Shown: positions 23,952-40,099, counted from the stretch's first letter. The stretch: 64,000 bases of DNA from Brachyhypopomus gauderio (GCF_052324685.1 NC_135220.1:8901820-8965819); one strand, 5' to 3'. The notes: generated from the sequence alone by a model not told the origin. Numbers and translations: made by a program.

Positions 23952-25750
23952 TCAAAGTAACTCCAGGAGCTGTTTCCTATGGCCATGTTGATGACGGGTG
24001 TCTGCACACCGCAGCCATGTGTTTGCAGGTCTTGTGTTTGTGACGCGTTGGAGTTCAGGGTCGAATTCCAGCTGCAGATTCCCAATGAAGAAATAAACAA
24101 GACCTACACAACAAAATCAACTCCCAATTACTCCAACTCCCAGATGCACTTCCTTTTCCTTTCTTCATATGTCAGTAAAGTGAGAGTGTTCTAAAGCATG
24201 GAAGAGTTTATTTCACATCTGTGTACAGCACTTACCCTGATACTCTACTGCTGTGTCCACTGGCCAGGGGACCGTGGCCCACTCACGCATCATCATTTTT
24301 GGATAACCATCAGTCATTCGCTTCTGTTCTTCATCATATCTAAACGCAGAAGGAACAGTTATTCCAGACAATTTGCTGCTCAGTGCTTGGTAAACTGTAT
24401 AAATTCCAACCTCACCAAACCTGGTTTTTGAAATGTGCCATATTTTTAGCCATGCTATGTCTATGGTATTGAAAGATTAAACAACCTGCCTCCAGCACTC
24501 CTCTCCAGTGAAGAAGACAGTAACCTGCGTTTCCAGAAAATGAAGGGCTGCGTCAACAGACCTAATCTTGTCTGGAAAGCCGAATTCGGAAATGTCCTTT
24601 GGGAAGACGTCCTTCACATCCAGACCACTCACCTCCCAGTACTGAGAGTCTGGAGCACACATGCATGGACACAACAGTTTACTCACACTTGCAGGCAGAA
24701 ATGTTCTAAAACTGTCAGCTTGCACCATGGCATCGTCACCTTTAAAAATGACAATGGTGCCATTGTTCTCGTAAGCAGCATCCATGTACGTTGGTATATC
24801 AGACCACAAGCTTGTTATCAATGTGATACTTATTTCTTCAAAGGTTGGATGGGTTCTCCACATGAACCTGTGATGGACACGATTTCATTCTGTATCAATG
24901 GGTATCGTCATTTTAGGGTTTCATTATTTTTCTCTTTAAATACTTAACTGATGTACAAAAAACATAACAGCTACAGTCTTTAGGTCAGGTTACCTATCTT
25001 TAAAAAAGATGAGCTCTTCTTGAAATCCTGTTACTGCATCAAATGAAAGTTCAGGGTCACATTTATCAGGTGTTTTCGGAGGTGGTTTGTCAGGTTCAAC
25101 TGGGCTCTTACCTATTTAAGAAGCATCTGGTTTGTGGCAGTAGTCAACTACAGTATCAGATTTTAATGAATCAGCATGTTGCGTTATACTCCGACTTATG
25201 TACCAGTTGTTGGATGTCTTGGACATCCTGGAAGGACAGCTGCAGATCAGTATGGGGGTCAAACTGGTAGGCTGGGAACATAACTGCCCCAGGGTCAGGT
25301 GAATGAGCGAGTCCAAGGGCGTGGCCAAACTCATGAACAGCAACCGCAACAAGATTATAGCCTTGGAGACAAGTGTTGTCACAGTGTCTCATCAGACGTC
25401 AGATCAGAAAATATTGTTTTTAAAAATGAAGTTTAAAAACTTTTAAAAATGAATCAGCTATGTATGCTCACGGTGCTGCGCTACAAAAGTCTCCTGTCTT
25501 CACCATAGGTTGTAAGATATGTACAGAGGAATTTCAGCCCTTCTTTGCCACCTGAGATGGTACTTGTCCAGTTCTCCTCAGCATCAAAGTGCACGTCCCC
25601 TCCAAGATGAGGGACAGGGAGAAACGCGTGGGCCAGTGTCCCTCCTGGACCGTCAAATGGAGAACCATCCTCGTGATCTGCCTTTAGCATTAACAGGATA
25701 TTCAAGGCTAATTGCATTGCATTGTGTGTCCCCTATTTTTCCAGATATCC
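23952..25750 (-). pseudogene. Gene A': inverted copy of gene A lacking its 5' exons
   Basis: Exons 4-10 are recognisable in transcript order: 25677-25552, 25361-25204, 25111-24994, 24867-24740, 24649-24490, 24339-24236, 24103-23952. Exon 1 (signal peptide) is missing. Of exon 2 only about 15 bp survive (ending at 25,750, GGATATCTGG after an intact acceptor), and exon 3 is gone, so the propeptide, cysteine switch and first third of the catalytic domain are lost. Exon 5 has a 4-bp loss at its 3' end (CAACTCTATG to CAACTG), which shifts the frame into exon 6 and alters the donor. Exons 7-10 are still open, keep [11 protein letters not shown] upstream of them, the GC donor of intron 8 and the His-rich tail (with one His to Arg). 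It is almost surely a pseudogene. Confidence 0.85.
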
Positions 25751-27205
25751 CTGAGATCACATGAGTTATTAAGATTTTACAAACCCAACGTTTAAACTTT
25801 GTTGCTTGGATGAACTTTCACCAGTATGCATAAATTGATTTCTTATAACAGTTAAAAAAAATCTTCTCAAAAGGAAAATCCATTCAGAGGAAGAGCTGTG
25901 TGGATTTTTACCCTAGACTAGGGCAACAGTCTGAAAACATTTAAACTTCATTCCAGATATTCTGCTACCAGATATTCTGCTCTTTTTATTATGCTTCTCA
26001 TTCTCCAGACTGTGTATTATATTTTTACTGTTAAAATGCCAGAATCAGCCTTGAGCTACAACTTGGAGGGGCTTGCTAGGACAGGAAATAGGAAAAACAC
26101 ACATACCTCTGCGGGACAAGCTTCATTTTTCTCACAACCACTTCTGCTCCTGCATTTGCAAAATCTCTTTTACAGTGCCACACAAACCACAAATTGTTTC
26201 CTAACAGTTTGCACAACACAGTATGATTAAGCCACACTGACCAGCAAATAGATGTCATCAAGGCCTGATGTGAAATATTCTTTTGTAGTGCAACAGAAAC
26301 AGCTTGTGAACCAGATTTGTTTTATGTTGGAATGATTTGCTAACATTTCAGAGATTACATGCATGGTTTAATTATTTATTTGTGGTATAATAATTATTTC
26401 ATTATTGTGATCTTAAACTCCTGTGTATTTACTTGACTAAATTTAATGGACCTTGAATAAAGGGTGTGTTGCATATTTATTGATTCTACATGTTACTAGA
26501 GTAATGAAAGTAATGAAATAATTATCATCTAAAGGGAACTTCTAATTAAAATTATTACACGTAACCTCCCATCTGAAATTTTTCAACCTGAAAAAGATGA
26601 AATGAAGGAATGCTAACATGTTTACTTCTCAGAGCCCTTATCACAGTTGCCCCACCCCAGTTGCCCCGCCCCAGTTGCCCCGCCCCAGCTCCTTTGTCCC
26701 TGTGACTTCCTGTCTCGTGGCTTTGTTTTGCTTCCTGGTTTTCTTGCATGTGCTTGTATGCACATGTATCTGCCTTGTGATCGCTCCACACTACAGCTCT
26801 AAAAGAATTCTGCAGTTTAATTGTACTTCATGAGAAGTTTGGCCTTCATCTGTTCCTACTGAGAGTTTGTTGCATTCATTCTCTTTCTCTGGTCTATTGA
26901 TAAAATCTGATCCAAGATCACAAAGGAATGAAAACTTGCAATTACACCCTTAATAAAGATAATTGATAATTGATTTTTTTTTGTTTTGATAATGTTTTAC
27001 CAACACTCTTTGTGAAATAAAAAAAGAATGTAATAATGAGAATAAGGGTCACCTGGAAATTATATGTGCCTTTAAGTCAAAACTGATGACAGTTTTGTGT
27101 GTGTGGTCTTTTTTCTTGATGCATTCTTTTCCATTCTTATCAAATGATCTTCAGAATATAATATAATTGTGTGATTTACTCATATTCAGCAATATCCATT
27201 GCAAC

Positions 27206-27640
27206 AGTGTCTTGGTGGTTAGCACATTTGCCTCTCAGCACTGTCTTGGGTTCAAGTCCCTATCTGAGTGGAGTTTCCATGCTCTCCTCGTGTATGTGTG
27301 GTTTCCCTCTAGGGTCTCTTGATTTACTCTCTCAGTCCAAAAACATAGAGGTTAGGTAAATTGGCAGTCCCTGACAATTTCTCACTGAATGTGTGAGTAT
27401 GTGTCTCTTCATGTCCAATAAAAACAGTGTCTGTGCAGGAATGTGTCTCCCCTTCCTGCACCCCATTCAGTCCCCCAGGGGGCTGTGGATCCTGGTAGAG
27501 AGGACGCTGTGTGTGATTGGCTGTTGCTTCTCCACGGTGTGTGATCGGTTGTATAAGACTTGTACCTGTGTTAAAATTGTAAAGGTGCAAAATAAATTGA
27601 AGATTCATTTATTAGTTCAGTACTTCTCCTCCAGTGGAAT
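27206..27640 (+). mobile_element. tRNA-like SINE and a second fish repeat
   Basis: 27,206-27,400 has a tRNA-like head (CTTGGTGGTTAGCACATTTG, GGGTTCAAGTCCC) and a body with AAAACATAGAGGTTAGGTAA, as in fish V-SINE-type repeats. 27,440-27,570 (CCCATTCAGTCCCCCAGGGG and following) matches the reverse complement of 54,190-54,260. Neither is in the left arm, so they arrived on this side or the left lost them. Confidence 0.6.
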
Positions 27641-28164
27641 TCTACATAACAACCTGATGTGTCTTTCCGCTTCCAGCACGGCTCTGTTCTCTTGTGATTG
27701 AAGCTGCTAGGAACTGTATCAGGGCACCGCTCTTCTGACACACTCCCATTAATGTGTTGATATAGGTGGCTTCAGGATGTGTGTGTGGGAGGAGAAATTT
27801 CCCACATGCTCATGACTAGTTTCTTTAATTGATCACTATAGCCGTGTGAGGTTTGAAAATAGCGTCTGACAGGCCAGTGAGGACATTCAGGCTGGATAAA
27901 AGCAAAATCTTGTGGGCACATTCATCAGAGCCCCCTGACCACTATTCTCATTAAATGTTATTACAGCCATTTAAATATACTACACTACTGACATGCTCAA
28001 ACTCACTTCATTTAAATATACTACACTACTGACATGCTGCAACTCCCTTCAGATTTCTCATTCTTCCTGAGTTCTCAGATAACATGACTCTCAAACGAAA
28101 GGTTTCACCAGTTGTAACAAACAAGGAAATGGTCTTGTTTTCTGGTTAAAGGCAACAAATACAG

Positions 28165-28553
28165 TACAGTACAGGCCAAATGTTTGGACACGCCTTCTGT
28201 GTTTTCCTTATTTTCATGACTCTATATTTACATTGTAGATTCTCACTAAAGGCACCAGAACTATGAATGAACACATGTGGAGTTATGTAACAAAAAAGGT
28301 GAAATAACTGAAAACATGTTTTATATTCTAGTTTCTTCAAAATAGCCACCCTTTGCTCTGATTACTGCTTTGCACACTCTTGACATTCTTTCAATGAGCG
28401 ATTGAGAGACCCTGATAAGGCAAACCTGAAGTGAGAGAATTCCATAAGTGTTTTGATGCCTTCAGTGAATCTACAATGTAAATTGTCATGAAAATAAAGA
28501 AAATGCATTGAATGAGAAGGTGTGTCCAAACTTTTGGCCTGTAGCCTACTGTA
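28165..28553. mobile_element. Tc1-like MITE, about 390 bp
   Basis: Inverted ends of the form CAGTACAGGCCAAATGTTTG and, on the other side, CAAACTTTTGGCCTGTAGCC are set in TA-rich flanks. The interior resembles a common fish non-autonomous Tc1-like family and encodes nothing. It separates the two matching blocks of the right arm. Confidence 0.65.
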
Positions 28554-28632
28554 TATTCCATTTTATGTAAGAAATATGAACAAATCAGAAATGTCTGAAC
28601 AAATCAGAAATGTCTCAGAAATGTCTAAGGCT

Positions 28633-28992
28633 TATAATGGAGTGAGTAAACATTCCCCACACCTTAATAGATGACACAGAGCTGTAAGCTGTCTGGGAGT
28701 GATTGGAAAGCTCTTGTCTGGCAGGAGGGAAGTGACTCATTTATGTCATAGGTGTATTGGCAACGCTTGTGAACACTACAGCCTTCCCACATTATTGCAA
28801 CCTCTGCTGTTCTGACCCACAACTGCATCCAGAAATACTGCAGCTGTGATATGTGGGTTATGTAGAAATGTCCAAACACTTCACACATCCTGAATTCACA
28901 TGACCTTCATTTATTTGTTCTTTTCAACTTTATATATGTTATATAAAGTTATATAATAAAAGAAATAATGCAAGCACACGTGGGCTGTGCAG
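28633..28992. repeat. Outer block of inverted duplication, right copy
   Basis: Reverse complement of 1-357, differing by a few bases and a small insertion in the TATATAA-rich part. It ends in the window at CACACGTGGGCTGTGCAG, which pairs with the very first bases of the window, so the true outer edge of the duplication is not seen here. Confidence 0.9.
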
Positions 28993-31384
28993 AAACATTT
29001 CTGTCTACCTCTGTCCCCAACGCTAAGTCATCACTACACTAATGTGAGACACGTTAGACTTTTAAACAGGGAAAAATGCCAGTGCTTACTCATTATATCA
29101 GAACCAACATTTATTATAATTTGAATGTTGCTGCCATCATCACATGGCATTATTTTATTATATTGCTTTTTAAATCACAAAGAAGGTCATAAATGTAATT
29201 GTAAATGAAGTGCTTACTCTTCGTATTTTCATAAGATGGACATTTGCACATCTAGCCCCGCCTCCTGCTGTTTCTGTTCTGTCCATGATATCACAGTAGC
29301 TAATAATAAAAATTATTAAACAACAGACTTAAAGGACAATCCAAAATCACACAAACTTTAATTTCACAAAATAGGAGATGACCGAACATACAGTAGTTAA
29401 ACAAAATGCATGACAGTTTCATCAGTCTGTATCAGTAGGAGATGATAGTGTTTCTGCCTGATATTTAATGTTACGTACCAGAAAGAAAAAGCAACAATGT
29501 CAAGTGACTCGTCACTCGTCATTTTGCCACTAACTGGCCAATAGTAGCACATAATACAATGATGTAGATAATCTATTATGCATTGGCCTTTAAGAAAAGA
29601 AAACACTTCCTCATATAAAACAGAAAACATCACGACTCATCAATTTTTAAGCATTAAGAAAAGGAGCCACTTCAATAATAATAAATAAAATCAATTACAT
29701 ATTAGCAAAAGCATTACATATTAGAAATACAGCAAAACTTCATTGATTAAACTAAAAGCCTTTATATCTTACTCAAAGGAGACCAGCAAAGGAGCTTAAT
29801 AGGTGGTAATAGTCCTTTACCATTGGATACATAAGTAGGATGTGAGGAAAGGTCAAAGGTCAAGGCCCAATGCACACAGGTTGTAACCAAAACCTCAGTG
29901 GGGATAGAATACGCCCATGTGTACTACTGATTATGTATAGGCTTGCATCCTGATTAATGCCACTCAGAATATGGTCTGCAGGGGATTTAACGTTTATGCT
30001 TCAGAACTTAAAATACTTAAAATAGCAAAATGAATGATGATGATCCAATAACGAGTTGTATTTTTAAATGATTAAAGCATAAACTTTCAATCCTGTGCAG
30101 ACCAGTTTGTATCGTTGGTGTAAACATCCTAATGCGCACAGACCAGACCCGAGGTTTATTTCAAGCTATATTTTACTTGCACTGTTAAATACTGTTAATT
30201 ACAAACAATGAACAAATTCTTATCCCGTATAAAATTTAATGTTAAGGTCTCTAAACTTTCGTTAGCGAGATCCACCATGACGTTTTAAACAATGAGCGAA
30301 CCTACAAAAATACAAAAGAACCGAAACCTGCGGGAAAAGTGCTGAAATAAAATACTTCTGTAAACAAAGTATGTTGTTCAATGCCAGAAAAATAAATAAA
30401 CCAACAAATGAATCAGGGACGCCAGGGGAAGTAGCTGGCTCTCTGACCGTAACAAAAAAACCTTCCCAAAACAACCAAAAATCCAATAGAGAAACAAACA
30501 GCAAAGGAAAACTTGAGAATGGCCAAAGAAATGCGCAGGAGTGAGAACACTTGAGATAGTAGGGACAGGGATTAGGGTTTGGGACAGGGGTTAGGGTTAG
30601 GGTTTAGGACAGGGGTTAGGGTTTGGGATAGGGGTTAGGATTTGGGACAGAGGAACATCTCCAAACGGAGAAATTAGAAACGGGATCATCACTGTGATCT
30701 TGCTGCAAGGAGCTGGCTCATGGTCTCCCCCCAGTGGCGGCAGGTGTAACGATCCTGGAGACAGCCCTGACACTAAGTCTGACCATCTCATACTGAATTG
30801 TATTGGTCAGATGATTTTAAAGGTAAAATCACCAACCATTTTTATTGAATGATATATAATGTGCACAGTCCCATCAAGCAGTAATAGATGATCTAGACAC
30901 AGATCATAGCAAACCACAGTACAGCCTCTGCACCTTTTGAGAATCACTAAATGAGGCCGGAAGGTCTGATCATATCTGAACACCAGCCAAGCCTCATTGT
31001 CATGTTTAATATCTCCAAATTTAGAGCTCCTGTTACTGCTAGAAAATGTCCAAAACATTATGAAATTCAAACCTCAAACAAAATAATGAACACATGTGCC
31101 ATACCATACAATAATCAGTAATGATGCCTGTAAACAAGAAACACAGCAGTGCAATTCAGGATATTTCAAGACATTTCAACAAGTGCAGGATTAGTAATCA
31201 TTCATATGCTGCATAAATAAAGGAGTCTTCAGAAATCATTTCTGCACAGGACTTCCTCTTTTATGTACTACTGTAATTTTGTAGTGCTGTTTTGACTATA
31301 TACATGATTCCACTAATACTGCAGATTATGAACATTTGTATTTTTGTTTTATTTAAAAGGAACATTTTGCTGTTGCTGGAAATA
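28993..31384. other. Gene-free interval right of the duplication
   Basis: No intact gene. It contains a telomere-like tract (30,555-30,655; irregular TTAGGG, TTTGGGA and CAGGGG units) and a short MMP relic (30,784-30,870). The remainder is AT-rich sequence in which I recognise nothing. Confidence 0.6.
30784..30870 (+). pseudogene. Relic of MMP13-like intron 6, exon 7 and intron 7
   Basis: CATCTCATACTGAATTGTAT ending in TGGTCAG matches the end of gene B intron 6 (CATCTCATACTGAACTGTGT ending in TGTTCAG). It is followed by only 12 bp of exon (the TTTAAAG end of exon 7) and then by sequence matching intron 7 of B' (CACCAACCA; ATTGAATGATATATA; GTGCACAGTC). Exon 7 itself is almost wholly deleted. 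No neighbouring exons were found. It shows that a further B-like copy once lay here, outside the right arm. Confidence 0.7.
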
Positions 31385-32563
31385 CACTATATTGCCAAAT
31401 GTATTCACTCACTCATCCAAATGATCAGAATCGGGTGTTCCAATCACTGCCATGGCCACAGATGTATAAAATTAAGCACCTAAGCATGCAGACTGTTTTT
31501 ACAAACATTTGTGAAAGAATGGGTCGCTCTTAGGAGCTCAGTGAATTCCAGCATGGACCTGTGATAGGATGCCACCTGTGAAAGAAATCCGTCCTGAAAT
31601 TTCCTCGCTCCTAAATATTCCAGTCAACTGTTAGCTGTATTATAATAAAATGGAAGTGTTTGGGAACAACAACAACTTAGCCATGTAGTGGTAGGCCAGG
31701 TAAACTGACGGAGTGGGGTCAGCAGATGCTGAAGTGCATAGTGTTTCAAATTAGCTCAAGAACAGTGTGCAGAGAGCTTCATGGAATGGGTTTTCATGGT
31801 CAAACAGCTGCATCCAAGTAATACATCAGCAAGTGCAATGCAATGCATTGGATGCAATGGTGTAAAGCATGCCACCACTGGACTCTAGAGCGATTCTCTA
31901 GAGCGACGAATCATGCTTCATCATCTGGCAATCTGATGGACGAGTCTGGGTTTGGTGGTTGCCAGGAGAACAGTACTTGTCTGACTGTATTGTGCCAAGT
32001 GTAAAGTTTGATGGAGGGGGCATTATGGTGTAGGGTTGTTTTTCAGGAGCTGGGCTTGGTCCTTTAGCTCTAGTGAAAGGAACTCTGATTGCTTCAGCAT
32101 ACCAAGACATTTTGGACAATTTTAGGCTCCCAACTTTGTGGGAACAGTTTGGAGCTGGTCCCTTCCTCTTCCAACATGACTGTGCACCAGTGCACAAAGC
32201 AAGGTCCATAAAGACATGGATGGCCGAGTCTGGTTTGGATGAACTTGACTGGCCTGCACAGAGTCCTGACCTCAACCCGATAGAACACCTTTGGGATGAA
32301 TTAGAGTGGAGACTGAGAGCCAGGCCTTCTCGACCAACATCAGTATGTGACCTCACAAATGTGCTTCTGGAAGAATGGTCAAAGATCTCCATAAACACAC
32401 TCCTAAAACCTTGTGGACAGCCTTCCCAGAAGAGTTGAAGCTGTTCTAGCTACAACGGGTGGACCAACATCATATTGAACACTATGGATTAGGAATGGGA
32501 TGTCACTTAAGCTCATGTGTGAGTCAAGGAAGGTGAGCAAATATTTTACAATACAATATAGTG
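31385..32563 (+). mobile_element. Tc1-like DNA transposon, decayed
   Basis: The ends CACTATATTGCCAAATG and CAATATAGTG are flanked by TA. The 1,179-bp body has the N-terminal DNA-binding part (GRS-type start near 31,520) and the DDE part at 32,073-32,438, with FQHDCAPVHKARSIKTWM and DWPAQSPDLNPIEHLWDELE. The region between about 31,740 and 31,910 is shortened and out of frame compared with full-length relatives, which are about 1.3 kb longer-bodied, so the transposase is inactive. Confidence 0.85.
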
Positions 32564-35500
32564 TATGTTGTTTGGACAGTTGCTTCCTGTTTCACTGTTG
32601 CTTCCACTCCCCGTTTTGAGATTATGCTTATACTGTTTTGGTCCAATTGTCAGTCACAAAACTTTGCACATGCTCTGATGTTGTGCCCCTGGTTTCTTGT
32701 GTTTGTCTTGCCCTGGTTTCTGATCTATGTTCCTAGTCTTTGATTTGATTCTTTTTCTGTTTCTGTGTTTCTATATATAAGAAAACATTGTGAACCAGCA
32801 TCACAATGTCTATGAACACAAAACCACAAATGAATGACAACCATTGTATTGCATTTTTTATATTCAGTGCTTGCTGACAAGCAAAGATCTGTACTTTTTA
32901 GTAATAAAGGTTTGGAGTATAAGACGCAGTCCCTCAACAGACATCAATCAGTATGTGGTTATTTTTTTAGGAATAGTTTTCTTCACCAGGTCATTGCAAC
33001 AGCTAATTTCTTACAACAGAAAAAGAGGAACTATATACAGGAACAATTAGCAATGCAGGAAGTAGTTGTTAATAAGTGTATGCAAGACCTTGTTGCTTGA
33101 GGAGCTGAACTCAAACAAGAGATGTATATAACCTGTAACGCAGTTTAGATGTCAGGATTAACACGTCAACATTCCCATTACCACCATTACCAAATACCAG
33201 GACTCCCTTTCCATTGCCCTCCTGCTACAGGAATAACTGTAATAATTAAGCAGTTATATTTTTCTGCATCCATTAGAAAATATTCAGGTTTCAAATATCC
33301 AGTTTCTCTCTGCATTATGAATAGTTACATTATTACTGTAAATGCACATTTTGTACACTTTTGTTTTTCCTTTGGAGAGGCACGTTATGCAGATTGAGAG
33401 TTTACACACCACAGCAGCTGCAGCTCTGTGAAACGCCTCCTAGATGCTGAGGAGACACAGGGCGCAGAGTAAAGAAAAAGGAGAGAAAAAACTGAAGAAC
33501 TGCAAACACACAGGACAGATTTGGATGCTGGGACACTGCAGCAGACATGAGGGATCAAGGAGCAAACCCAACCAGGCAGGACGCGTCTACAGGTGCTGCT
33601 CAGCCTTATTGTTTATTGGAACACTCCAGAAGAAGAGCATACATTCTGTGCCCTCACAGAAGCAAAATACCCAACACGCTCACCATCTCACAACTCTGAA
33701 TTTGTCTATCCTTTTTACAAAATATAACTCTTTACACCCTGTGCTAATTTCCAGAAATGTACAATTATATCCTCCTACCTGTTATTATTTGTAGTAGTCA
33801 TTTTTTGTGTATTTTGTAGTACAATGCTCACATGAAAAACAAGCCACATGTTTCTGTGTGATCATTTAAACATATAAAGATTTTATTTAATTGTTGTGGT
33901 TTCACATTATTGTTTTGATTGCATAACATTTTGTAAATGTCACAGATTAACATCTGGTCTCTGGCTTTGCCTCTGGTTACATTGCAGTCCAGGCATGCCC
34001 TGCTGACTGTCAAAACCATTATTACAGACAGTAAAAATAGATAACAGATAATCTCCACACTGAGTCTGAGCACAAACGCTCCTATGGAATGTATCCTTAT
34101 CCGACTCCCTATTCATGCATGAACTCCAACACTCCCCCAAATCCAACGATGATGTCCCACAGGGCCTCATCACAGAAGAGTCACGAGAGACAAGATCAGA
34201 GTGTGGCCTGAGTGATGTGATGACACCATCCTGCTCTTCAACATCAATAACACAAAGGGGATGCTTGTGAACTACAGGAAACTGCAGACACTCCCTTACA
34301 TATGTGTGGGGCTGCTGTAGTGTTATGATTCACACAGTGCCCCTCACTGAATTACAACACCTGCTCATCAGCAACTCGACTTTTTGCAATTGCTGACCTA
34401 CGCCCTAATATGCTCAGAGAGCCATCTGTCATGGCTGCATAACTGTATGGTGTGACAACTGCTCTACCTGCAACCATAAGGTCTTTCAGAGAGCAGTGAG
34501 AATAGGTGAACTCATCCTAGACAACATGCTCACAGCATTACAGTCTATCAGTCCCAATACCTGAGGAAGATCCACAAAATCACTACACACTGCAGCCACA
34601 CTGTTCACCAAGCTGTACCAAGACTGTTTGTTGTCTGGGAAAAACATTTTTGAAAAATAATAGCATTTTTGAAAATCATCCATGTGTCTTCCTGTGCTTA
34701 ACCAGTGAGTTTCAAAGCAAATATGTGGTTTTTTTAATGACTTCAAATTACAAATAAAGTTGCCTTATTTTGGCTTGTTCAGATTCCATGACTGTATTAT
34801 TCATCAACATCAATGTCCAATAAAATGTTACTCATTCCTTTGCACTGAGCAAGGATTTGCAGTCTATGGTTCAAATTTAACTACACATGAGCCAGTTCAA
34901 ACCAGCAGAAACAAACAGAAGGAGACAGTTACGCACGATGGATGTGACATCAATTGCATTGCTTAATGCCACAAAACACTGCGTTGCCAAACTCAAGACA
35001 TAAAATGATTTATAAATGCAACTCTATAGAACTATATTGAAGTGTTTTGGACTAAATCATGCAGATCATAGATCATAACAGTTAATAAATTATATTTTTA
35101 CACGTGATTTTTTTGTAGGCTATGCAGATGTTTTTCCCCTGACAAGCTGACATTTTACTGGGAAAAATATTTCCGTACATAATCTTCCATGTTTATCATT
35201 AATCTGTGTGTTGCGTGGCACACAGCCAAAACATCTATTCACTTTTATAGTTATATTATTTTGAAGAGTATGAAGATGAATATGATTCTTAAATGCAGAG
35301 ATCGGCAGTTCCCCAGCAGGCGGCACAGTATTTACACATACATCTTAGTGTTTTCACCCTGTTTTTCTACTCCAGTGGCAGATCTAGGATTTTTTAAATG
35401 AGTAAGGGCCATCACATGGCCCCAATATTCATAACGGGGCCAATTACAACAATTTGTCCAACATCCCCTGAGGGGAAACATGGTGTAGTATAGTGTAACA

Positions 35501-37425
35501 TTGTAACATGATTTACATTTGAATAGTCAGATTGGTAGAGACCACATCAGCTGCATGGAGATACTGATAATGAAGGAGGTGAAAACTGTCCTTCATTTAA
35601 GCTGTGCCTAATATAAATGGCTCAAATGGTCTTGAAGACCAATTCAGGTCCAATAGGAAGCAAAAATTATTTTTCATGTCCTCCTGTGGCTTATTAGAGC
35701 AACTCCTTTCTTTCTGAAGCTTCACTTCCAGTGCTGTCTCTATACAATACACTCTTTGGATACACAAAGCAAAATTCTCTAAATCAAGTACCAAGCCATC
35801 GATTAAGACTTATTTTGGTTTTCCCCTAAAGCTCTGACCATGTGTAATGTTGTCAGGCTGAAAATGTGTTAGTTTCAAGGATGTTAGCTTCAAGCTCCTG
35901 AGTGGAAACATAGTCTAGTATAGTATTAGCTTCAAGGATGTCCCTTGTGAGTGAAATCGTAATGATACAGTAAAGTTTCTTGATGATAAATGCCTTAGCA
36001 TGAATGGGTGGCACTAAAAATTTCAGTAGTCCAGAATGCAACGGATAATCAGTGAGTTATTTCCTTAAAGATACTGTCCTAACATGCATCAGCTAGAATG
36101 CAGGGCTTTAACATTTAAAAAAAGAAAAAAAAACATTTACAAAATATTACAACATGAACCAAAGCCATCACTTTGTTCAATAATTTTGGATGTTACTTTC
36201 TTTTGCCTTTTTTAGTTATGGAAGTAATCAATAAGTTGAATCTAAAATTCATAATAGTTACAGACTAACAGACTGAAATGTTTAGGCTTGGTTTATTTAT
36301 GTAAAATACACATCTCCTCACTCACCACACTGGAATTAGATCAGTTTGAGTACAATGTATTCATGTTCAAGAAACCAGTTTGAGAAGATTTGAGCTTTGA
36401 GACATGACAGGTTATTCTGTTGAAAGTATAGGCCTACTGTAGTCATAAAGGAGCAGACATGGTCAACCAGACTCTCATAGGCTGTGTTGTTATTTAAATA
36501 CTCAATTGGTATTAAGGGCCTTAGAGTAGGCCAAGAAAATATCCTCACACCATTACACCAGGGTAAGGGTAAGCTTTCATTGAGACTAATCAGAACAGGC
36601 AACATTTTTCCAATCTTTTATTGTGCAATCTTGGTGAGCACTTCTTAGCTAAAGGGAATGGTACTAAGGAAGATCTCCTGCTGTTGTAGTCCATCTGCTT
36701 CAAGGTTCAAAGTGTTGTGTGTTCAGAAATGCTCCTCTGGATAGCTCAGAGTGGTTATTTGAAATACTGTTGGTGTCTATCAGCTGCAATCAGCCTGACT
36801 ATTCTCCTCTGACCTCTAGAATTAGCAAGGCAGTTTAGCCAAGAGGAAGATTAGATAAGTTAATCCTTTAATAGTCCCACACTGGGGGAGTTCACAAGAG
36901 AACTGAACAACAGAGAACTGAACACAAGAGACTCACTGAAATGTAGGTGTTACTTCATTTGGATGTTTTACCAAACATATTTTAGATTTGTGACAAAAAT
37001 GTGGCAAAAAAGGAGAAACCTTTATAAACCTTACCATTTTATTAAAATATCTTGTTCTTATAGGAAAATGACAATAAAATACATCTTTAAGCAGAAATAA
37101 AACTCAGGGGAGATAGTCACCAAAGCAGTTTGTTTTTATTCGCACGGTTATTTAACACAACATTCAAATTCTTTAGTTTTAGGGGTAAAATATGTAATAT
37201 CACAGAACAATGTTAGCATTTAAAACATCATTTTAACAATAAATAAAAATCCTAAATGTGCAGAATGTAAAAATTAATAAAGACAAGTAAACAGCATTAT
37301 AAACATTTCTTTACACACCATTTACAGAGTGCAAAAGTAGTAATCATCAAAGAAATCCAGATGTGTCTTGAACTAAACACTCACATGATGACTAAATCTA
37401 TTGCACAACATGTCTGTGTATGGTG
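32564..37425. other. Gene-free interval upstream of gene C1
   Basis: Nearly 5 kb with no gene that I can support. 34,140-34,640 faintly resembles the 3' part of a fish non-LTR retrotransposon (a run of phrases such as CTGAGGAAGATCCACAAAATC), too decayed to name. 32,570-32,830 has the base make-up of a solo LTR but no clear ends. The rest is AT-rich and unrecognised; short open frames there show no domain. Confidence 0.5.
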
Positions 37426-37432
37426 TATTTAA
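37426..37432 (+). promoter_or_regulatory. TATA-like box of gene C1
   Basis: TATTTAA lies 61 bp before the ATG, in a setting (GTCTGTGTATGGTGTATTTA) shared with C2 and C3. The same heptamer in the same place in three paralogues supports it. Confidence 0.65.
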
Positions 37433-37486
37433 GCCTCCATCCCTCTGTGTGCAATCTAAAGAGTAGATTCTCGAGGACGAGGCAAC

Positions 37487-40099
<2,613 letters not shown>

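Larger units (their letters stand above)
19909..27160. repeat. Main right arm of the inverted duplication (genes B' and A')
   Basis: Reverse complement of 1,460-11,514, with introns as well as exons aligned. Two large losses remove A exon 1 (partner of about 1,586-2,085) and A exons 2-3 (partner of about 3,262-4,110). A long (CA)n tract near 22,620 is present only in this arm. The similarity ends at CTGTTATGCCAC on the inner side. Confidence 0.9.

Noticed and set aside
32073-32438. 121-codon protein with a DDE-type C-terminus as a host gene
   Set aside because: It is the C-terminal part of a Tc1-like transposase inside an element bounded by inverted repeats and TA.
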